Part shown: positions 1-10,292 of the stretch, piece after piece | Position numbering within the stretch: the stretch's first letter is position 1 | Layout: each line of letters starts with the position of its first letter | Origin: Aulostomus chinensis | Taxonomy: Eukaryota; Chordata; Actinopteri; Syngnathiformes; Aulostomidae | Length of the DNA: 64,000 nucleotides | Direction of reading: 5' to 3' | Assembly: GCA_037954235.1 (NCBI GenBank) | Contig: JBBMOA010000005.1 | Coordinates: 2,311,501-2,375,500, forward strand | Notes under the pieces: generated by a model | The model's database searches: none | The model's input: only the letters and a program-made list of their open reading frames with translations | Told to the model about the DNA's origin: nothing | Made by a program: the position numbers and the translations under genes

Positions 1-483
1 CCGTCCTGTCCACCATTTGTTGGTGCAAACACATTTAAAAACACCAGTTGAACATTTTCCAAAGTTGCTCTCACTTTCTTCAAACACCTGGAATGATTTC
101 CTCCAAATCAAAAGAAACTGGTTGAAAAAAAAAACCTCCTGGAGAATCAGAATCCAGCCTCTGCTCCAACAGGACTCGGGACTTCAAATGACCCCCATTA
201 AAGGCCTGCCTGCATCCCCATTCACTGACTGTTGTGCTATGGGTCTCCTGGAAAAACATAGCAGGATCCTCTTGATCTCCAGGAGTTTAAGAAGAGCAGC
301 TCTTTTAAAATGGGTTCTGGCTCCGTTCAGGTTTAGAGAGCTGAGACTAAAATCCCACATGAATGAAAGAGGGAACCCAAGAAAACAAGTCAGCGTGAAA
401 GAGGAGCAGATTTTAAAACTCCTCATCATTGCCACCTCCAGGAGGGAAGCCTCCCGGGACCCAAGAGGCTCCAGCTGGCAGAG
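1..483. other. Non-coding stretch, nothing assigned
   Basis: An open frame of about 180 codons crosses this stretch on the plus strand, but its composition is that of chance open DNA and no domain or motif is recognisable. No RNA gene or repeat boundary is seen. Confidence 0.4.
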
Positions 484-830
484 CACTTACATGCGTCTGC
501 TGTGGAGGGTCTATTTTTCTCTACACATTCAGATCACTGATGCAGCGACTCCTAAGCACCAGTAGAGCCTGGTCCTGGTCCCTGGGGGGCTCCAACCACC
601 AGCCTCTCTGTTAACAGCCGAGCGCCACAGAGACTTTGAGTCACCTGTTTTCATGAAGAGTTTTCAGGCTAAATTCAGTGTGTGAGGTCCACACTGCACA
701 TTTGAGGGACCATGAAGGACAGCTGAGAGTCTGACTGTCATGGTGAAAGCCTTCACCACTAGAACTGAAGCAGCCCCCACCATCTTAACCCCCCCAGACC
801 AAACAGGCTTCATCAGAAACAGACACACCT
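484..830 (-). repeat. Duplicated segment carrying a tRNA-Asn relic (copy 1)
   Basis: Read on the minus strand, this stretch matches 11455-11860 on the plus strand over several hundred bases. Shared parts are the run downstream of the tRNA-like core (ending near the CAGACGCATGTGA-type sequence), the tRNA-like core itself, and the upstream run containing CTGAGTTCAGCCTGAAAACT-type sequence. The duplicated unit is therefore much longer than a tRNA gene. The two copies are diverged by substitutions and small indels. Confidence 0.7.
577..634 (-). pseudogene. tRNA-Asn(GTT)-like pseudogene, D-arm deleted
   Basis: The minus strand begins GTCTCTGTGGCGC and ends CCCAGGGACC, as eukaryotic tRNA-Asn does, with GTTAAC around the anticodon and a GGTTGGAGCCCC box in place of GGTTCGAGCCC. 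Only about 58 nt remain because most of the D-arm and part of the anticodon stem are gone. The invariant T-loop C56 is G. It is very unlikely to be functional. The related copy at 11616-11686 is less deleted. Confidence 0.7.
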
Positions 831-834
831 CCTA

Positions 835-1380
835 GAACATCCTCATTCAGTCTGATTAATAGAACATGGCGAACAAAGAAGAACATGTTATTGTTTGATC
901 AGAAGCTGAAACAATGTTTCTATGTTTGTCTGTTCTGGTCTGAATGAAAGAGGAGGTTTTCTTGGTCATGTGACGTGGATGAGAGTTCAACTAGAACTTC
1001 CTGATTCAACAGGATTTTAGTTTGTTGGGATTTTGTCAAAGCCACCAACCAAACCTCTGAGTGGTGCAGACGTCTGCTGCCTCCTCAGAGCAGACTGGAG
1101 CTCAGCCTCCCTCACCTGTGGGAGCCCCAGCAGAGCCACCGTGTGGTCTGGAGCTTCATTTTAGAATCCAAGATGCTGGGTTTCATTGGTGTTTGTGTGT
1201 TTTTTGGCCTCCTGGCACCGATGAAGGAATGAACCGTTGTTCCATGAGGGAACTGGTGTCAGTCCCTGTTCCTACAAGACCTCCTGCTTCAGAGCCAAAC
1301 TGGGAAACATTTGAAACTCAAAATCCTGTTCTTGTCTCAGTCCTGCTCTCCTAAATCAAGGCCTGTTCAGTCAATGGTAG
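835..1380. other. Non-coding spacer
   Basis: Spacer between tRNA-like relics. I see no coding exon, repeat end or RNA gene. Confidence 0.4.
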
Positions 1381-1452
1381 AGCAGAGAGGAGCAGAGGAA
1401 GCGTGCTGGGCCCAGAACCCAGAGGTTGATGGATCAAAAGCAGCCTCTGCTA
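1381..1452 (+). pseudogene. Initiator tRNA-Met-like pseudogene
   Basis: The 72-nt sequence starts AGCAGAG and ends CCTCTGCTA, and has the GCTGGGCCCA.AACCCAGAGG anticodon arm of eukaryotic initiator tRNA-Met. The anticodon position reads CAG instead of CAT. The GGCGCAGCGG stretch of the D-arm is GGAGCAGAGG, and the T-loop ATCGAAA is ATCAAAA. With a changed anticodon and altered A and B boxes it should be a pseudogene. An inverted relative sharing the same changes lies at 3786-3856, so the altered form was itself duplicated. Confidence 0.7.
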
Positions 1453-1654
1453 AATGGAAGGGACAAAATAAACCCTTATCTTTAGGAATGTGTGTCTGTC
1501 AAATGGGGTTCAAAAGGAAATTTGTCTTCCTCCACAATCACCAACCACTGTGAGAGTTAACAACAGTCTCCTTTCTGACTGAAGCAAAAGTAGACTTCAA
1601 AAGGTTTTTCTGATTCAACATAGCAGCTAAATTTCCATTTCTCCACTGATTATC

Positions 1655-2000
1655 TGTTAAGGTTTGTGGGGGGTGGAGCCTATCACAGCTGACGTTGGTT
1701 GAGGGGCGGGGTTCATCCAGGACGTGTCACCAGTCCATCACAGGGCCAACACATAGAGACGGACTACCATCCACACTCACAGCCACACCTACAGTCAATT
1801 TAGAGTATCAATCAGCCTCGTCCCCTCTTGATGTCTTTGGACTGTGGAGGAAGCTGGAGTACCAGACAGAACCCACACAGACACAGGGAGAACATGGAGA
1901 CTCACACAGAAAGATCCTGTGCTTGAGCCGAGACTGGAACCCAGAACCTTCTTGCTTTGAGACAACAGTGCTGACCACTGCACCACAGTGCTGGAATTTC
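1655..2000 (+). repeat. Dispersed teleost repeat with tRNA-like end (copy A)
   Basis: A diverged copy of a common fish interspersed repeat. The recognisable order is GGTGGAGCCTATC, a CCAGTCCATC.CAGGGCCAAC segment, an ACAGTCAATTTAGAG segment, TTTGGACTGTGGAGGAAGC, and a terminal tRNA-like tail in reverse sense (AACCTTCTTGC...GACCACTGCACCA). Other copies lie at 12090-12365, 21698-22075 and 23880-24130, with tail fragments at 9256-9325 and near 22284-22380. Related units are widespread in percomorph genomes; I cannot name the family. Confidence 0.7.
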
Positions 2001-3123
2001 TGTAAAATCAGGTACATTTGGGTGCCCCAATGAAAGAGTGATGGTTCTTTATTCTGATTCTGTTCTTCACTCCTACACCAGAGAGTGAAAGTGTCGGCTG
2101 GCTGGGAGCAACTGCCTGCTTCAGAGTGGGAGGAGCCTCAGGACTTTCCAGTGAGAGCTGCAAACTTCCACCAGCGCCCAGTGCCAGCAGGTCTTCATGA
2201 TGGAGCTGACAAGAACACAACAGCACCAGAGCACTGGAGAGAAGCACCAGAGCACTTCTTTGCTTCCTGGCCACTCTCATATCTGTCTGTCCCATCTGGA
2301 CCTGGGGGGAGGAGCTTCACATGTTTGTTTGTTTTTTTCAAAAGGGAATGACATGACTTCCTCTGTGTGTTAGTGTATGAACTACTCAAAATGTTCATCC
2401 CAGTTTGAAGTTAGAATTCAATAGAAAGTAGAAAAGTAGAAAAACCTTCCCTCTTCAATCCTGTCCCTCAGTGTTGTAAACGGTTTCTAACAAACTCTCC
2501 TGTTCAACAGTTCAAGTGTTTCTGATGAAGCTGAATGTTCTCTACTTTCCTCAGTTGGGTTCCTTTCATGTCCTCCTGAGATCAAAGACAGAATTCTAGG
2601 TACAAATAAAGACACTATCAAAGCCCTGATGACATCATCCTCAATTCTGACTTTGATCTGGAGGCTCTTGCTTTCATCTTGACTTTGATCTGACTCATGT
2701 TTTCTGACAGGTTGCTGTTTCCACTCCAGAGAAACCGTAGTTGATCCTATCAGACCAGCCTGATGAACGAAGCTTTTCACTTCACCAGTGGAATCACTGG
2801 GAAAGAAACTCCTCCTGTCAGATGTTGTCTAATATTTTACAAATCAACTGCTGCTCAACCTGGGAGGTAAAGATGTCCTTGCACTTCCTTACCTGATGTG
2901 TGTTTTGTTGTGTTGTTGGGTCACAAAGTGTACCACTGTTGGCTCCCTTAATTGCACCCCACAGGAAGAAATAGTTTTCTGAATGAAACAAATTCTAACC
3001 ACGACCCTTAAATCAAGTCCTTTGCCTCAAACGGCCCTTTGAAGAAGTGAGGACCAGCTAAAATGTCCTCACTCTGTTGGTTACATGCGTATTCTAGTCC
3101 TCAATATGGAGCAAGTAAAAGAG

Positions 3124-3125
<2 letters not shown>
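2001..3125. other. Non-coding stretch, nothing assigned
   Basis: Several short open frames on both strands show no recognisable motif. The minus-strand frame at 2487-2780 was looked at as a possible NLR-type exon but has no diagnostic motif or splice sites. No tRNA, repeat ends or tandem array are seen. Confidence 0.35.
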
Positions 3126-3164
<39 letters not shown>

Positions 3165-3182
3165 ACACACACACGCACACAC
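3126..3182. repeat. (CA)n microsatellite
   Basis: A CA dinucleotide run with one CATA and one CGCA interruption. Confidence 0.95.
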
Positions 3183-3330
3183 TCCCAGTCACTAACCCAT
3201 ATTCTCATCGCTTAAACCTCCACTGGAGTATTGAAGAGATTCCACGTGTTGGTCAACCAGAGGAGCTCCAACTGGTGAAGGTCATCCAACCATGATGAAG
3301 GTCAACCTCCATCATCTGCTGCTCATTAGC

Positions 3331-3403
3331 AGGGACTTAGCTCCAATGGTAGAGTGCTAGCTTAGCATGTGAGAGGTAGAGGGATGGATGCCCTCCTTCT
3401 CAG
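3331..3403 (+). pseudogene. tRNA-Ala(AGC)-like pseudogene
   Basis: The 73-nt sequence follows eukaryotic tRNA-Ala closely: TTAGCTC, TGGTAGAG, CTTAGCATG with anticodon AGC, GAGAGGTAG and GATGCCC. The acceptor stem has lost most of its pairing (5' AGGGACT against 3' CTTCTCA), and T-loop C56 is G (GGATGGATGCC in place of GGATCGATGCC). It is probably inactive. It heads a segment of about 260 bp repeated in inverse orientation at 9612-9845. Confidence 0.75.
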
Positions 3404-3600
3404 AATACTTCAGCTTGTTCTGTTGATCAGAGGAGCTGCTGGGTGATGAATGCTGATGTTTGTCCACTGCTGTGATAAAGTGTCCCCTGTTACTGAGATG
3501 AGGATGAACACCTGCTCAGGTCAAAGCTGCAATCAAACCAGGGACTCTGAACCTCCCACACAGTGAAGGAGTTTGTCCTGCAGGTCGATGGACGCTTTGG
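3404..3600 (+). repeat. Flank shared with 9612-9792 (inverted copy)
   Basis: The sequence downstream of the tRNA-Ala relic (GAATACTTCAGCTTGTTCTG onward, through the AACCAGGGACTCTGAACC run) recurs almost unchanged on the opposite strand at 9612-9792. The duplication thus covers the tRNA relic plus about 190 bp of 3' flank. Confidence 0.85.
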
Positions 3601-3785
3601 AATTCCTTCAACATTGATTACTTTCCTGTCTCCTGCTGAGTCAGCATCCAGAACCTGGTCAAGAGGAGGCTGAGAGCTCAGGAGGTGATGTGACGGCTGG
3701 TTGGACAACTCAGCAGCCAGAGCTTCCAGTCTGAGATCCCAACACCACATTTCAAAACAACCAGGTTTATTTTGTTCCTTTCTTT

Positions 3786-3856
3786 CAGCAGAGGATGGTT
3801 TTGATCCATCAACCTCTGGTTCTGGGCCCAGCACACTTCCTCTGCTCCACTCTGCT
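3786..3856 (-). pseudogene. Initiator tRNA-Met-like pseudogene (inverted copy)
   Basis: The minus strand reads AGCAGAGTGGAGCAGAGG...CATCCTCTGCTG, 71 nt. It shares the altered anticodon (CAG), the GGAGCAGAGG D-arm and the ATCAAAA T-loop with the copy at 1381-1452, and one more base is missing in the anticodon stem. Flanks on both sides also match that copy (GGTAGAGCAGAG upstream, GGAACAAAATAAACC downstream). Confidence 0.7.
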
Positions 3857-4729
3857 CTACCATTTATTGACCAGGTCTTGATTTAGGAGAGCAGGACTGA
3901 GACAAGAACAGGAATGTGAGTGTTGAAGGTTTCATAATTTGGCTCTGAAGCCTCAGAAGGTAAAGATTCATCACTGATTTCAGAGGAAGATTTGAAGAAT
4001 TCATTGTTGCTGAACTGTTGATGCTTCAATTTCTGGACGTTCACTGGTGGAATGTTTGTGGGTTAGAGGTGAAAAGAGGAGTGCTCCTGTTGTGTGTGAT
4101 GGGGCACCAGCATGGAGGAAGTTGTCAAACATTTCCAGCTAAACAGCAAGAAACTTCAAGTAAAGAATTAAAATGATTTAATTCAGTGTTTAACTACCGG
4201 GTCTCTGGAATAAAACACCAGGAACAACTGACCACCTCACCATGACTTCACCCTGATAACCAGGAGGTAACCTGGTAGTCAGAGCAGTGGTGCTCAGGTC
4301 TGTGGACTCAGAGGAGGGTTCTTCTTCTGGTCCTGGGTTTGAAGACATCAGCAGCCTTGTTGGAGTCAACTGGGATGTTCCTCTCAATAGACAGCAGCAC
4401 TACATCAGAGAGCCTGTCTGCTCCATGGCTCCTCCTGAGCTGGTCCTGGATCAGCTTCAGTTTGGAGAGTCACCGTTACACTGAAGCAGAGGTCACTGGT
4501 AGTGCTGAATATTCTGGGAGGAGCCTGTGGCTCTGGGTACACTGTGCCCTTGTTGTTGGCTTGAAGGCAGCTCAGCGTTACTGCACATTGTTGTTTTGGA
4601 GTGCTCAAGATGAGGAGAACACCTCAAGTTCAGGACATTTTCTTCCCAGAGTGATAAAAGCAGCCAACACCTCCAGCACAGAGAGGCTGGGAGAGACCTG
4701 CCACACCTCTCCATAGACCTGGGACATGA
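3857..4729. other. Non-coding stretch, nothing assigned
   Basis: No exon, RNA or repeat boundary is supported here. Short open frames overlap on both strands without recognisable motifs. Confidence 0.35.
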
Positions 4730-4811
4730 TGGCAGTAGTGCGATTTGAACCTACACCTCCTCAGAGACTGGAGCCTTAATCCAGCACCTTAGACCACTCA
4801 GCCACACTACC
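4730..4811 (-). tRNA. tRNA-Leu(AAG)-like gene, probably decayed
   Basis: The minus strand starts GGTAGTGTGGCTGAGTGGTC, has anticodon loop TTAAGGC (anticodon AAG) on an intact CTGGA/TCCAG stem, a long variable arm as expected for leucine, and ends TACTGCCA. The length of 82 nt is normal. The acceptor stem pairs if G-U pairs are allowed. The T-stem has two mismatches (GTAGG against CGCAC), and the B box is GGTTCAAATCG rather than GGTTCGAATCC. It is the best preserved non-serine tRNA here. It may be weakly functional but is more likely a recent pseudogene. Confidence 0.65.
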
Positions 4812-5140
4812 TCACTGAGCTAGTCAGTGAGTTGGTCTGCTAAAGGCATGTTGAAGAGGAAGTAACAATGATATCAAACTTATTCTGAAGGGGGACTCCT
4901 TCCCTCCCGTGGTCACAGGAAGTGACGACAGCACCGCTAGAAGCAGCCAGGAAAGAAATGGTAAAAGGACTCAATTTGTACAGAGCCCTTCTAGCTCAGC
5001 AGCCACGCTAGCAAACCCCCTTTGTTTGGTTGTTGTTGTTTCGTGACTGTGGATGAACACACAGGAGAAGTTGAGCATGAATCTGTGTTCCTGTTCACTT
5101 GAATACATGCAGGAGTAGCAGGTGGAAATACTATTGTTTA
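4812..5140. other. Non-coding spacer
   Basis: AT- and GT-rich spacer between the tRNA-Leu relic and the left end of the inverted-repeat transposon. No coding or RNA signal is seen. Confidence 0.4.
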
Positions 5141-6661
5141 TTAGGGCCTGAGCCAGAAGGTACTTCTGGCGAAGACCCTATTATGTTTGCTCGGCAGAGC
5201 AACACATTAGCAGCACTAAAAACACTAAAAACACACACTAAACAGTGTCCCAGGCCCCCCCAACACCCATGAGGCAACTGGGCCAGACGGCCCGGAGCCA
5301 GTTTTCACATACACACCCATTCAAAACCTGGTATTATACTGTTCTTGCTCTCAATGAGTGCGCGCTATATGCGCATAATGCGCATAATGCGCATAACGCG
5401 CATAACGCGCATAATCTAATTTGACCCCCTGAACATGCATGAAATTCGCTGAATTTCGGCACAATCGTTCGGTATGTCTCAACATTCACTAATCAAAAAC
5501 AAAAACGCCACAAAAGTCTATAGCGCCACCTAGGGAGCCACACAAAAAAAAGATAATTTTTTTTCATTTCGCGCGCTATAACTCCTCACACAAAACTCCC
5601 ACAGACATGGGACCAACACCGTTGGACTCGTCTCATCAAGCCGAACAATTCTTACACTCTGACCCCTCACCTATCTCCAACAGAATGTCCACAAATTGGA
5701 CAAAACTGTCAAAATCAGGACTTTTTTTACTCCCCGAACAAAATCTATCTCCTCCTAAACCGTAAATGCCAGGGCTTCCAAACTTTCACACATTACTCTC
5801 CCAACTGTGCTCTTCAAAAATCTTTAAAGGCTAATATACTACGCGCTCGGTTTGGATTTTATAAGCCCTCAAAGTGGGGGAGACACGTTTCACGCTTACA
5901 ATGGAAGTCAATGGGGAGGCCGTGTCCTCTCATGATACATACTCTCGAACAAATGCTTCTCACGTCTATACCATACATCGCACAGCTTTTAAAAACATAT
6001 CACTGTATTCCTGACAAAAATCCCTACAAAAATATGGTATTTTGTGTTACTTTCCACCAACGTAGGCCGAGTTATTCAGCTTTTACACACTACATTTCTC
6101 TTAATCCTCCACTCTCTCCACTCTAGCACAGATCAAAGAAAGTGCAGCGGGGGAGGGGTTCTTAATGGGCCAGCTGGCAGCTCTGCTCTCAGCTCTGCTC
6201 TCAGCTCTGACAGAGATGGCAGAGATTTGTTTACTGTAGTCATGGAAACCACAATTGGCACTTCTCTGCCCTCATGTACATACTCTCATACAAACACTTG
6301 TCGCTTCTAAATTAAAACACTCACACCTTCAGAAAACACACCATTGAATTCCTGAGAAAAAACTCTACGAACTGATGTCTTTACATTACACTTTTGACCA
6401 ACATATGCAGAGTTATGACTGTGTTTGTCAGTAAAACTGCCAAATCCTCCTCTGCTCTCCACTCTGACAGAGATGGCAGAGAGCGAGCAGAGAAGGGAGG
6501 GGCTCTTAAAGGGCCGGCTCTCAGCTCTGCACTCACACTGTGCAGCGCACTGAGGCTCGTATCTCCTAAACTACAAGGCCTAGGGATTTGCCGATTACAC
6601 CGTTGGATTCGGGCCGGTGTCAAGGACGCGGCCATAGGCCGCGTGGGGGCTCAGGCCCTAA
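5141..6661. mobile_element. Non-autonomous DNA transposon with 14-bp TIRs
   Basis: The left end TTAGGGCCTGAGCC is matched exactly in inverse by GGCTCAGGCCCTAA at 6648-6661. The element has the GGGCC(T/C)GAGC start, the GAAGACCCTATT segment and the CGCTGCTTGCAGCTTTAAT flank seen in a very common fish repeat; the true end may lie a few tens of bases beyond the listed right border. No transposase frame is present. Inside are a short (GCGCATAAY)n tract at 5371-5414 and two diverged copies of a ~300-bp block (about 5928-6230 and 6277-6520), each ending in CTCTGACAGAGATGGCAGAG. Confidence 0.8.
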
Positions 6662-7994
6662 CAACGCTGCTTGCAGCTTTAATTTTTGTTCTGATTTCAG
6701 AACTGTTGACACAACGGTGTCAGATTAAAGCATCTCCACCTTCCAGATGCTGGTCTCCTTCACTGACCTCCATCTTGTGTTCTGGATCCACCTGAACCCA
6801 GCAGCTCCAGATCCCTTCACTCCCTTACAGGGATAGAAAATGGCTGCTGGATGGAAGTCCCCCAACTGTGGCTGTTCTGAAACTTTTCTCCTCAGTCACT
6901 CCTGAGTTGACACTGAGATGGAAACTCTGAGTATCAGGTTCAGAACAGCTGATCTGAGTTGGTCCAATCAGCTGTGAGTACGTTCACCTTGAGTGTCACA
7001 CATGCACAACCAGGACAAAATGCCATCATCAATGGAGCCCCGATACGACGAGTCACCATGACAACCATGAACAAAATAACAAGTTATTTCACTTCAATTC
7101 ATTGAAACAAGACCTCCATATATTTATGATGACATCACCAATATGAACCTTCCCAGTCTGTCAGGTGGTAGAATTCAGTCACCACCAATGACATCAGAGT
7201 CAGAGTTCAGAGATCAAAGACAGACATTAAAGCCTCTCTGATAAAACAAAAATATAGTGTAGTACACTGGAAAAGAATATTGCAGTATATTAAATATGAT
7301 GTTTCCATGGAGGGGCAGTTTGACATTTTATTCTTGGATGCATTTATATTTTAGAATCAGAAAGACAGTTACAATGACATCATCAAGACAAAATCTTGTC
7401 CTTACAAAGGTGATGGTCACATGATTTACCTTCCTCCTGTGTGACCTGTTGGAGGTTTTAAATGCAGCAAAGAAGCACATCAACTTGTTGACTGCATCAA
7501 GGCTTTCTGACTCTGGCAGGAACCTCTAGTTCAACCAAATCAAACCAACAAATGTTGTTCACTGAATGATCAAACAGTGAGGGTCTGTCTGGACCAGTGA
7601 TCAAAATAAGATGATAAAGCAACAATCAGAGCCAAACCTGAAGTCAGAAGTGCACTGTCAGCAACACTGCCAGCAGCTCCTCTCCCAGTCATGGGAGCTT
7701 CAGGGACTCTCATCAGCCTCGTTCTCCCATCGACCTGCACAACAACACAACAAACAAAGACGGCAGGTCCAGTGTGGTCCTGATAAGACCACTGGACTGC
7801 AGGGTCCCAGTATCACTGGTGACAATGGTTTTACCAGCTGGGACCTTGGACAAGAACTTCTCAGAGGAAACTCATCATGGTGGCTCAGTGAAGAAAACTA
7901 GACCTGAGCTTCCTGCTGGAACCTAGCAGGTGAAGGACAGAGCTCCACCTCCTTAGAGACACCACCACTGTGGGCTCATGTTGGCAAAAGAAGT
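6662..7994. other. Non-coding stretch, nothing assigned
   Basis: No recognisable exon, RNA or repeat end. One plus-strand open frame of about 96 codons (7611-7901) has no recognisable motif. Confidence 0.35.
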
Positions 7995-8017
7995 GGGTCA
8001 GTTTTTGACACACACAT

Positions 8018-8023
8018 CTAAAC

Positions 8024-8058
<35 letters not shown>

Positions 8059-8938
8059 CATGCATGTTCCTACACACAGAGACTTCTCCTCTGTTTTTGT
8101 TTTTTACTGGTTTTGAACCAGTAGCTGGTTTCTGTTGGTTTGATTTGCTCGACTGGTTGTTGTTTGTTGACCATGCAAATCCATATTTGAAGGCTTCAAA
8201 CTCCAGCCACTGTATAGAGACGTGTGAGAAAGCCTTGTGCTCGGTTTGGCAATTGTTTGGACAGAGTTTTGCAATGGTTTGGGGTTTTAGGAAACTGCTT
8301 TGGAAAACTGCGAGCATTGCTGATGCAAGTGTCGCGCTATCAAACAGGTCACAGCCGGTTGTCTTTATAAATTTATCGCAGAAGTTGATTGTGCCCTCAG
8401 CTAAGATTTGGACATCATTTTCACAATAAGCTACTAATTCCTGGTCATAGTTGAACTCCTGATCTTTTACTGAGTGATACCAGATCAAAAAATCCTGTCT
8501 CTGTCTCGGTGCCACCTCATCTGCTCCATACATACCAGGCAAGGGATGGGGACCTTTATACCCATTTGTTGAGACGGCTGTGAACTTGTGTGGAGAGGAA
8601 CCTTTAAGCTCCGTTTTACACCCTGACGCTTTCAGGAATTCCTGGAGTGGGATGGGGATGAAGGAGATTGAGTGGATAAATTGAAGCTGATCGTCATGAT
8701 CAGTGATCAGAAGTATTTTGCTCCCCTGGGCGATGACGAAAGGTGACACTCGTTGGGTCACATAAGCATTCAAAATGCTATCAAAGCCTTTCCCATCGCG
8801 GGAAATGAAAGTCACGCGTTTGTGCCGTTTTTGCCAGTAATGGAGAAGGAAACTTACAGCACAGTGAGGACCTTCCCAGATCTCTCCCTCCCCATTCAGT
8901 GACTGAGCGTGATATGCCTTGAGGAGTGATTTGGTCAA
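8018..8938 (-). pseudogene. Type-B DNA polymerase (DNA_pol_B_2) exonuclease-domain fragment
   Basis: An open frame of 306 codons whose first ~255 residues resemble the proofreading domain of protein-primed, transposon- or virus-type family B polymerases. Landmarks in order are GKGFD (residues 49-53), IHSISFIPIPL (88-98), YKGPHPLPGMYG (127-138), DFLIWY (149-154), the Exo III-like YCENDVQIL (171-179), and the end segment WLEFEAF. The palm and thumb regions with the polymerase active site are absent. The usual His-Asn before GKGFD is Arg-Asp, and the usual Asp-Ser of the next motif is His-Ser, so catalysis would be impaired. The last ~50 residues are low-complexity read-through into a CA repeat. 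Upstream on this strand lies a dispersed element (8929-9225). The source was probably a Polinton/Maverick-like or related element; it could be one exon of a domesticated gene, but the changed residues argue for decay. Confidence 0.65.
8019..8061. repeat. (CA)n microsatellite
   Basis: Interrupted CA run (one AAAC interruption) just 3' of the polymerase relic on its strand. Read-through of this run gives a meaningless Cys-Val tail to the open frame. Confidence 0.9.
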
Positions 8939-9225
8939 AAATAATAATCAATAAAATTACGAATGAACATTAAATATCAATCGGGGCACCACCCTGATTA
9001 GTGCAGGGAAACTAAAGTGTTGAACAAATTTGGGAAATTGTCAGTCTCAAACAGAGTTTATCCACTAAACAGTCAATATTCAGTCTTAAACTTCTAGGAA
9101 TAACTGATCTTGGAAGGGTGAGGTCAGAGCGCTGGCTATCACTTGGACACGTGACCACAGTTTTGTACACAAAAGGACGCTGTGACTTCTCTTATAATAA
9201 AGAGAGTTCATGAAACACACTGCAT
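8929..9225. mobile_element. Dispersed element related to 27597-27890
   Basis: From TTGGTCAAAAATAAT onward this stretch matches 27597-27890 in order: GGGGCACCACCCTG, CAGTCTC.AACAGAGTT.ATCCAC, CAGTCAATAT, CACGTGACCACA, GTACACAAAAG, GACTTCTCT and a TAATAAA end. Two such copies with the same left border show it is a mobile repeat. Size and ends would suit an LTR fragment, but no coding part is present and the class is uncertain. Confidence 0.6.
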
Positions 9226-9255
9226 CAATCAGCAACACGTTGATGGAACGGTTCG

Positions 9256-9325
9256 GATCTACAATGGTGGTGCAGTGGTCTGCAGTGTTGCCTCACAGCA
9301 AGAAGGTTCTGGGTTTGAGCCCCGG
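9256..9325 (-). repeat. tRNA-like end of the dispersed teleost repeat
   Basis: The plus strand reads GGTGGTGCAGTGGTCTGCAG...AGCAAGAAGGTTCTGGG, the reverse complement of the tail of the repeats at 1655-2000 and 21698-22075. Only this tail, which has A- and B-box-like segments, is recognisable. Confidence 0.6.
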
Positions 9326-9499
9326 CTCCAGCTTTGCTAGACACGACTGAGTCACTGACTCCTGCAAGGACAAAGTCTGTAATCCTCCTTGGTGAACCTC
9401 CAAGCCTCCACCCTTCATTGCAAACTGTGTATATTTGGTGGTTTGTACACATGCAACTCTGTATACAATGGTCTTCTCCTGTCTTTTGAAATATTTAAT

Positions 9500-9596
9500 T
9501 TTCTTTCTGTCTTGTAATTGAGCTGTGGTAACATCCAAATTTCCCTGTTGTGGGATCAATAAAGTTCCATCTATCTATCATCTATCTAGTAGCTTT
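9500..9596 (+). mobile_element. LINE 3' tail with (ATCT)n
   Basis: The run TTTCCCTGTTGTGGGATCAATAAAGTTC followed by ATCTATCTATC is the usual 3' end of a family of fish LINEs. No coding part is attached. Confidence 0.55.
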
Positions 9597-9611
9597 GGTT
9601 CCATCTCAGCA

Positions 9612-9792
9612 CAGAAAAATCTGTTCCCTTCACTGTGTGGGAGGTTCAGAGTCCCTGGTTTGATTGCAGCTTTGACCTGAGCAGGTGTTCATCCTCATCT
9701 CAGTAACAGGGGACACTTTATCACAGCAGTGGACAAACATCAGCATTCATCACCCAGCAGCTCCTCTGATCAACAGAACAAGCTGAAGTATT
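9612..9792 (-). repeat. Inverted copy of 3404-3600
   Basis: Near-identical reverse complement of the 3' flank of the tRNA-Ala relic at 3331-3403, ending directly at the truncated tRNA-Ala copy. Confidence 0.85.
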
Positions 9793-9845
9793 CTGAGAAG
9801 GAGGGCATCCATCCCTCTACCTCTCACATGCTAAGCTAGCGCTAG
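9793..9845 (-). pseudogene. Truncated tRNA-Ala(AGC)-like pseudogene
   Basis: The minus strand carries CTTAGCATGTGAGAGGTAG and GGATGGATGCCCTCC exactly as in the copy at 3331-3403. The acceptor 5' strand and D-arm are missing, replaced by GCTAGCGCTAGC. Confidence 0.7.
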
Positions 9846-10143
9846 CACAAAACCTTTATTTTTTCTGGGGTTTTGAGAGGTTGTGGATCATGAATCCAAA
9901 TTTAAATTGGACAAAAATGTCCTGCAGGGTCACTGGGGCCGCACGTTTCATGTTCTCAACAGATTAGAACTGTAGAGTGTGTGACATGTGGTGTGTTTGT
10001 CAGGAGCTTTCAAGACCAAAGTTGTTGACACACAAAAGAAAGAAACATGTCAAAGTTTGTTCATTCTTATGAGTTAAACTGAAAATTAGTTGCAGAGTGA
10101 CGACAAAAATGGAGAAATCCTCCTCTTCACGACTCCGTCAAAA

Positions 10144-10146
<3 letters not shown>

Positions 10147-10209
<63 letters not shown>
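10147..10209. repeat. (CA)n microsatellite
   Basis: Uninterrupted CA run of about 31 units. A comparable run stands upstream of the second tRNA-Ser-like unit, so it appears to belong to the duplicated segment. Confidence 0.95.
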
Positions 10210-10212
<3 letters not shown>

Positions 10213-10292
10213 TGTGAGAAGATTAAAAAAATCTACTGTGCTTTGATAAAGGTAAATTGTTGAGTATCAATCCTCTACTAATGTGTGGGAGT

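Noticed and set aside
17..565. Open frame of 182 codons at the left edge
   Set aside because: No domain, biased composition or splice context, and its end overlaps the tRNA-Asn-bearing duplicated segment.
2487..2780. Minus-strand frame considered as an NLR N-terminal exon
   Set aside because: Only a loose resemblance in composition; no diagnostic motif and no convincing splice sites.
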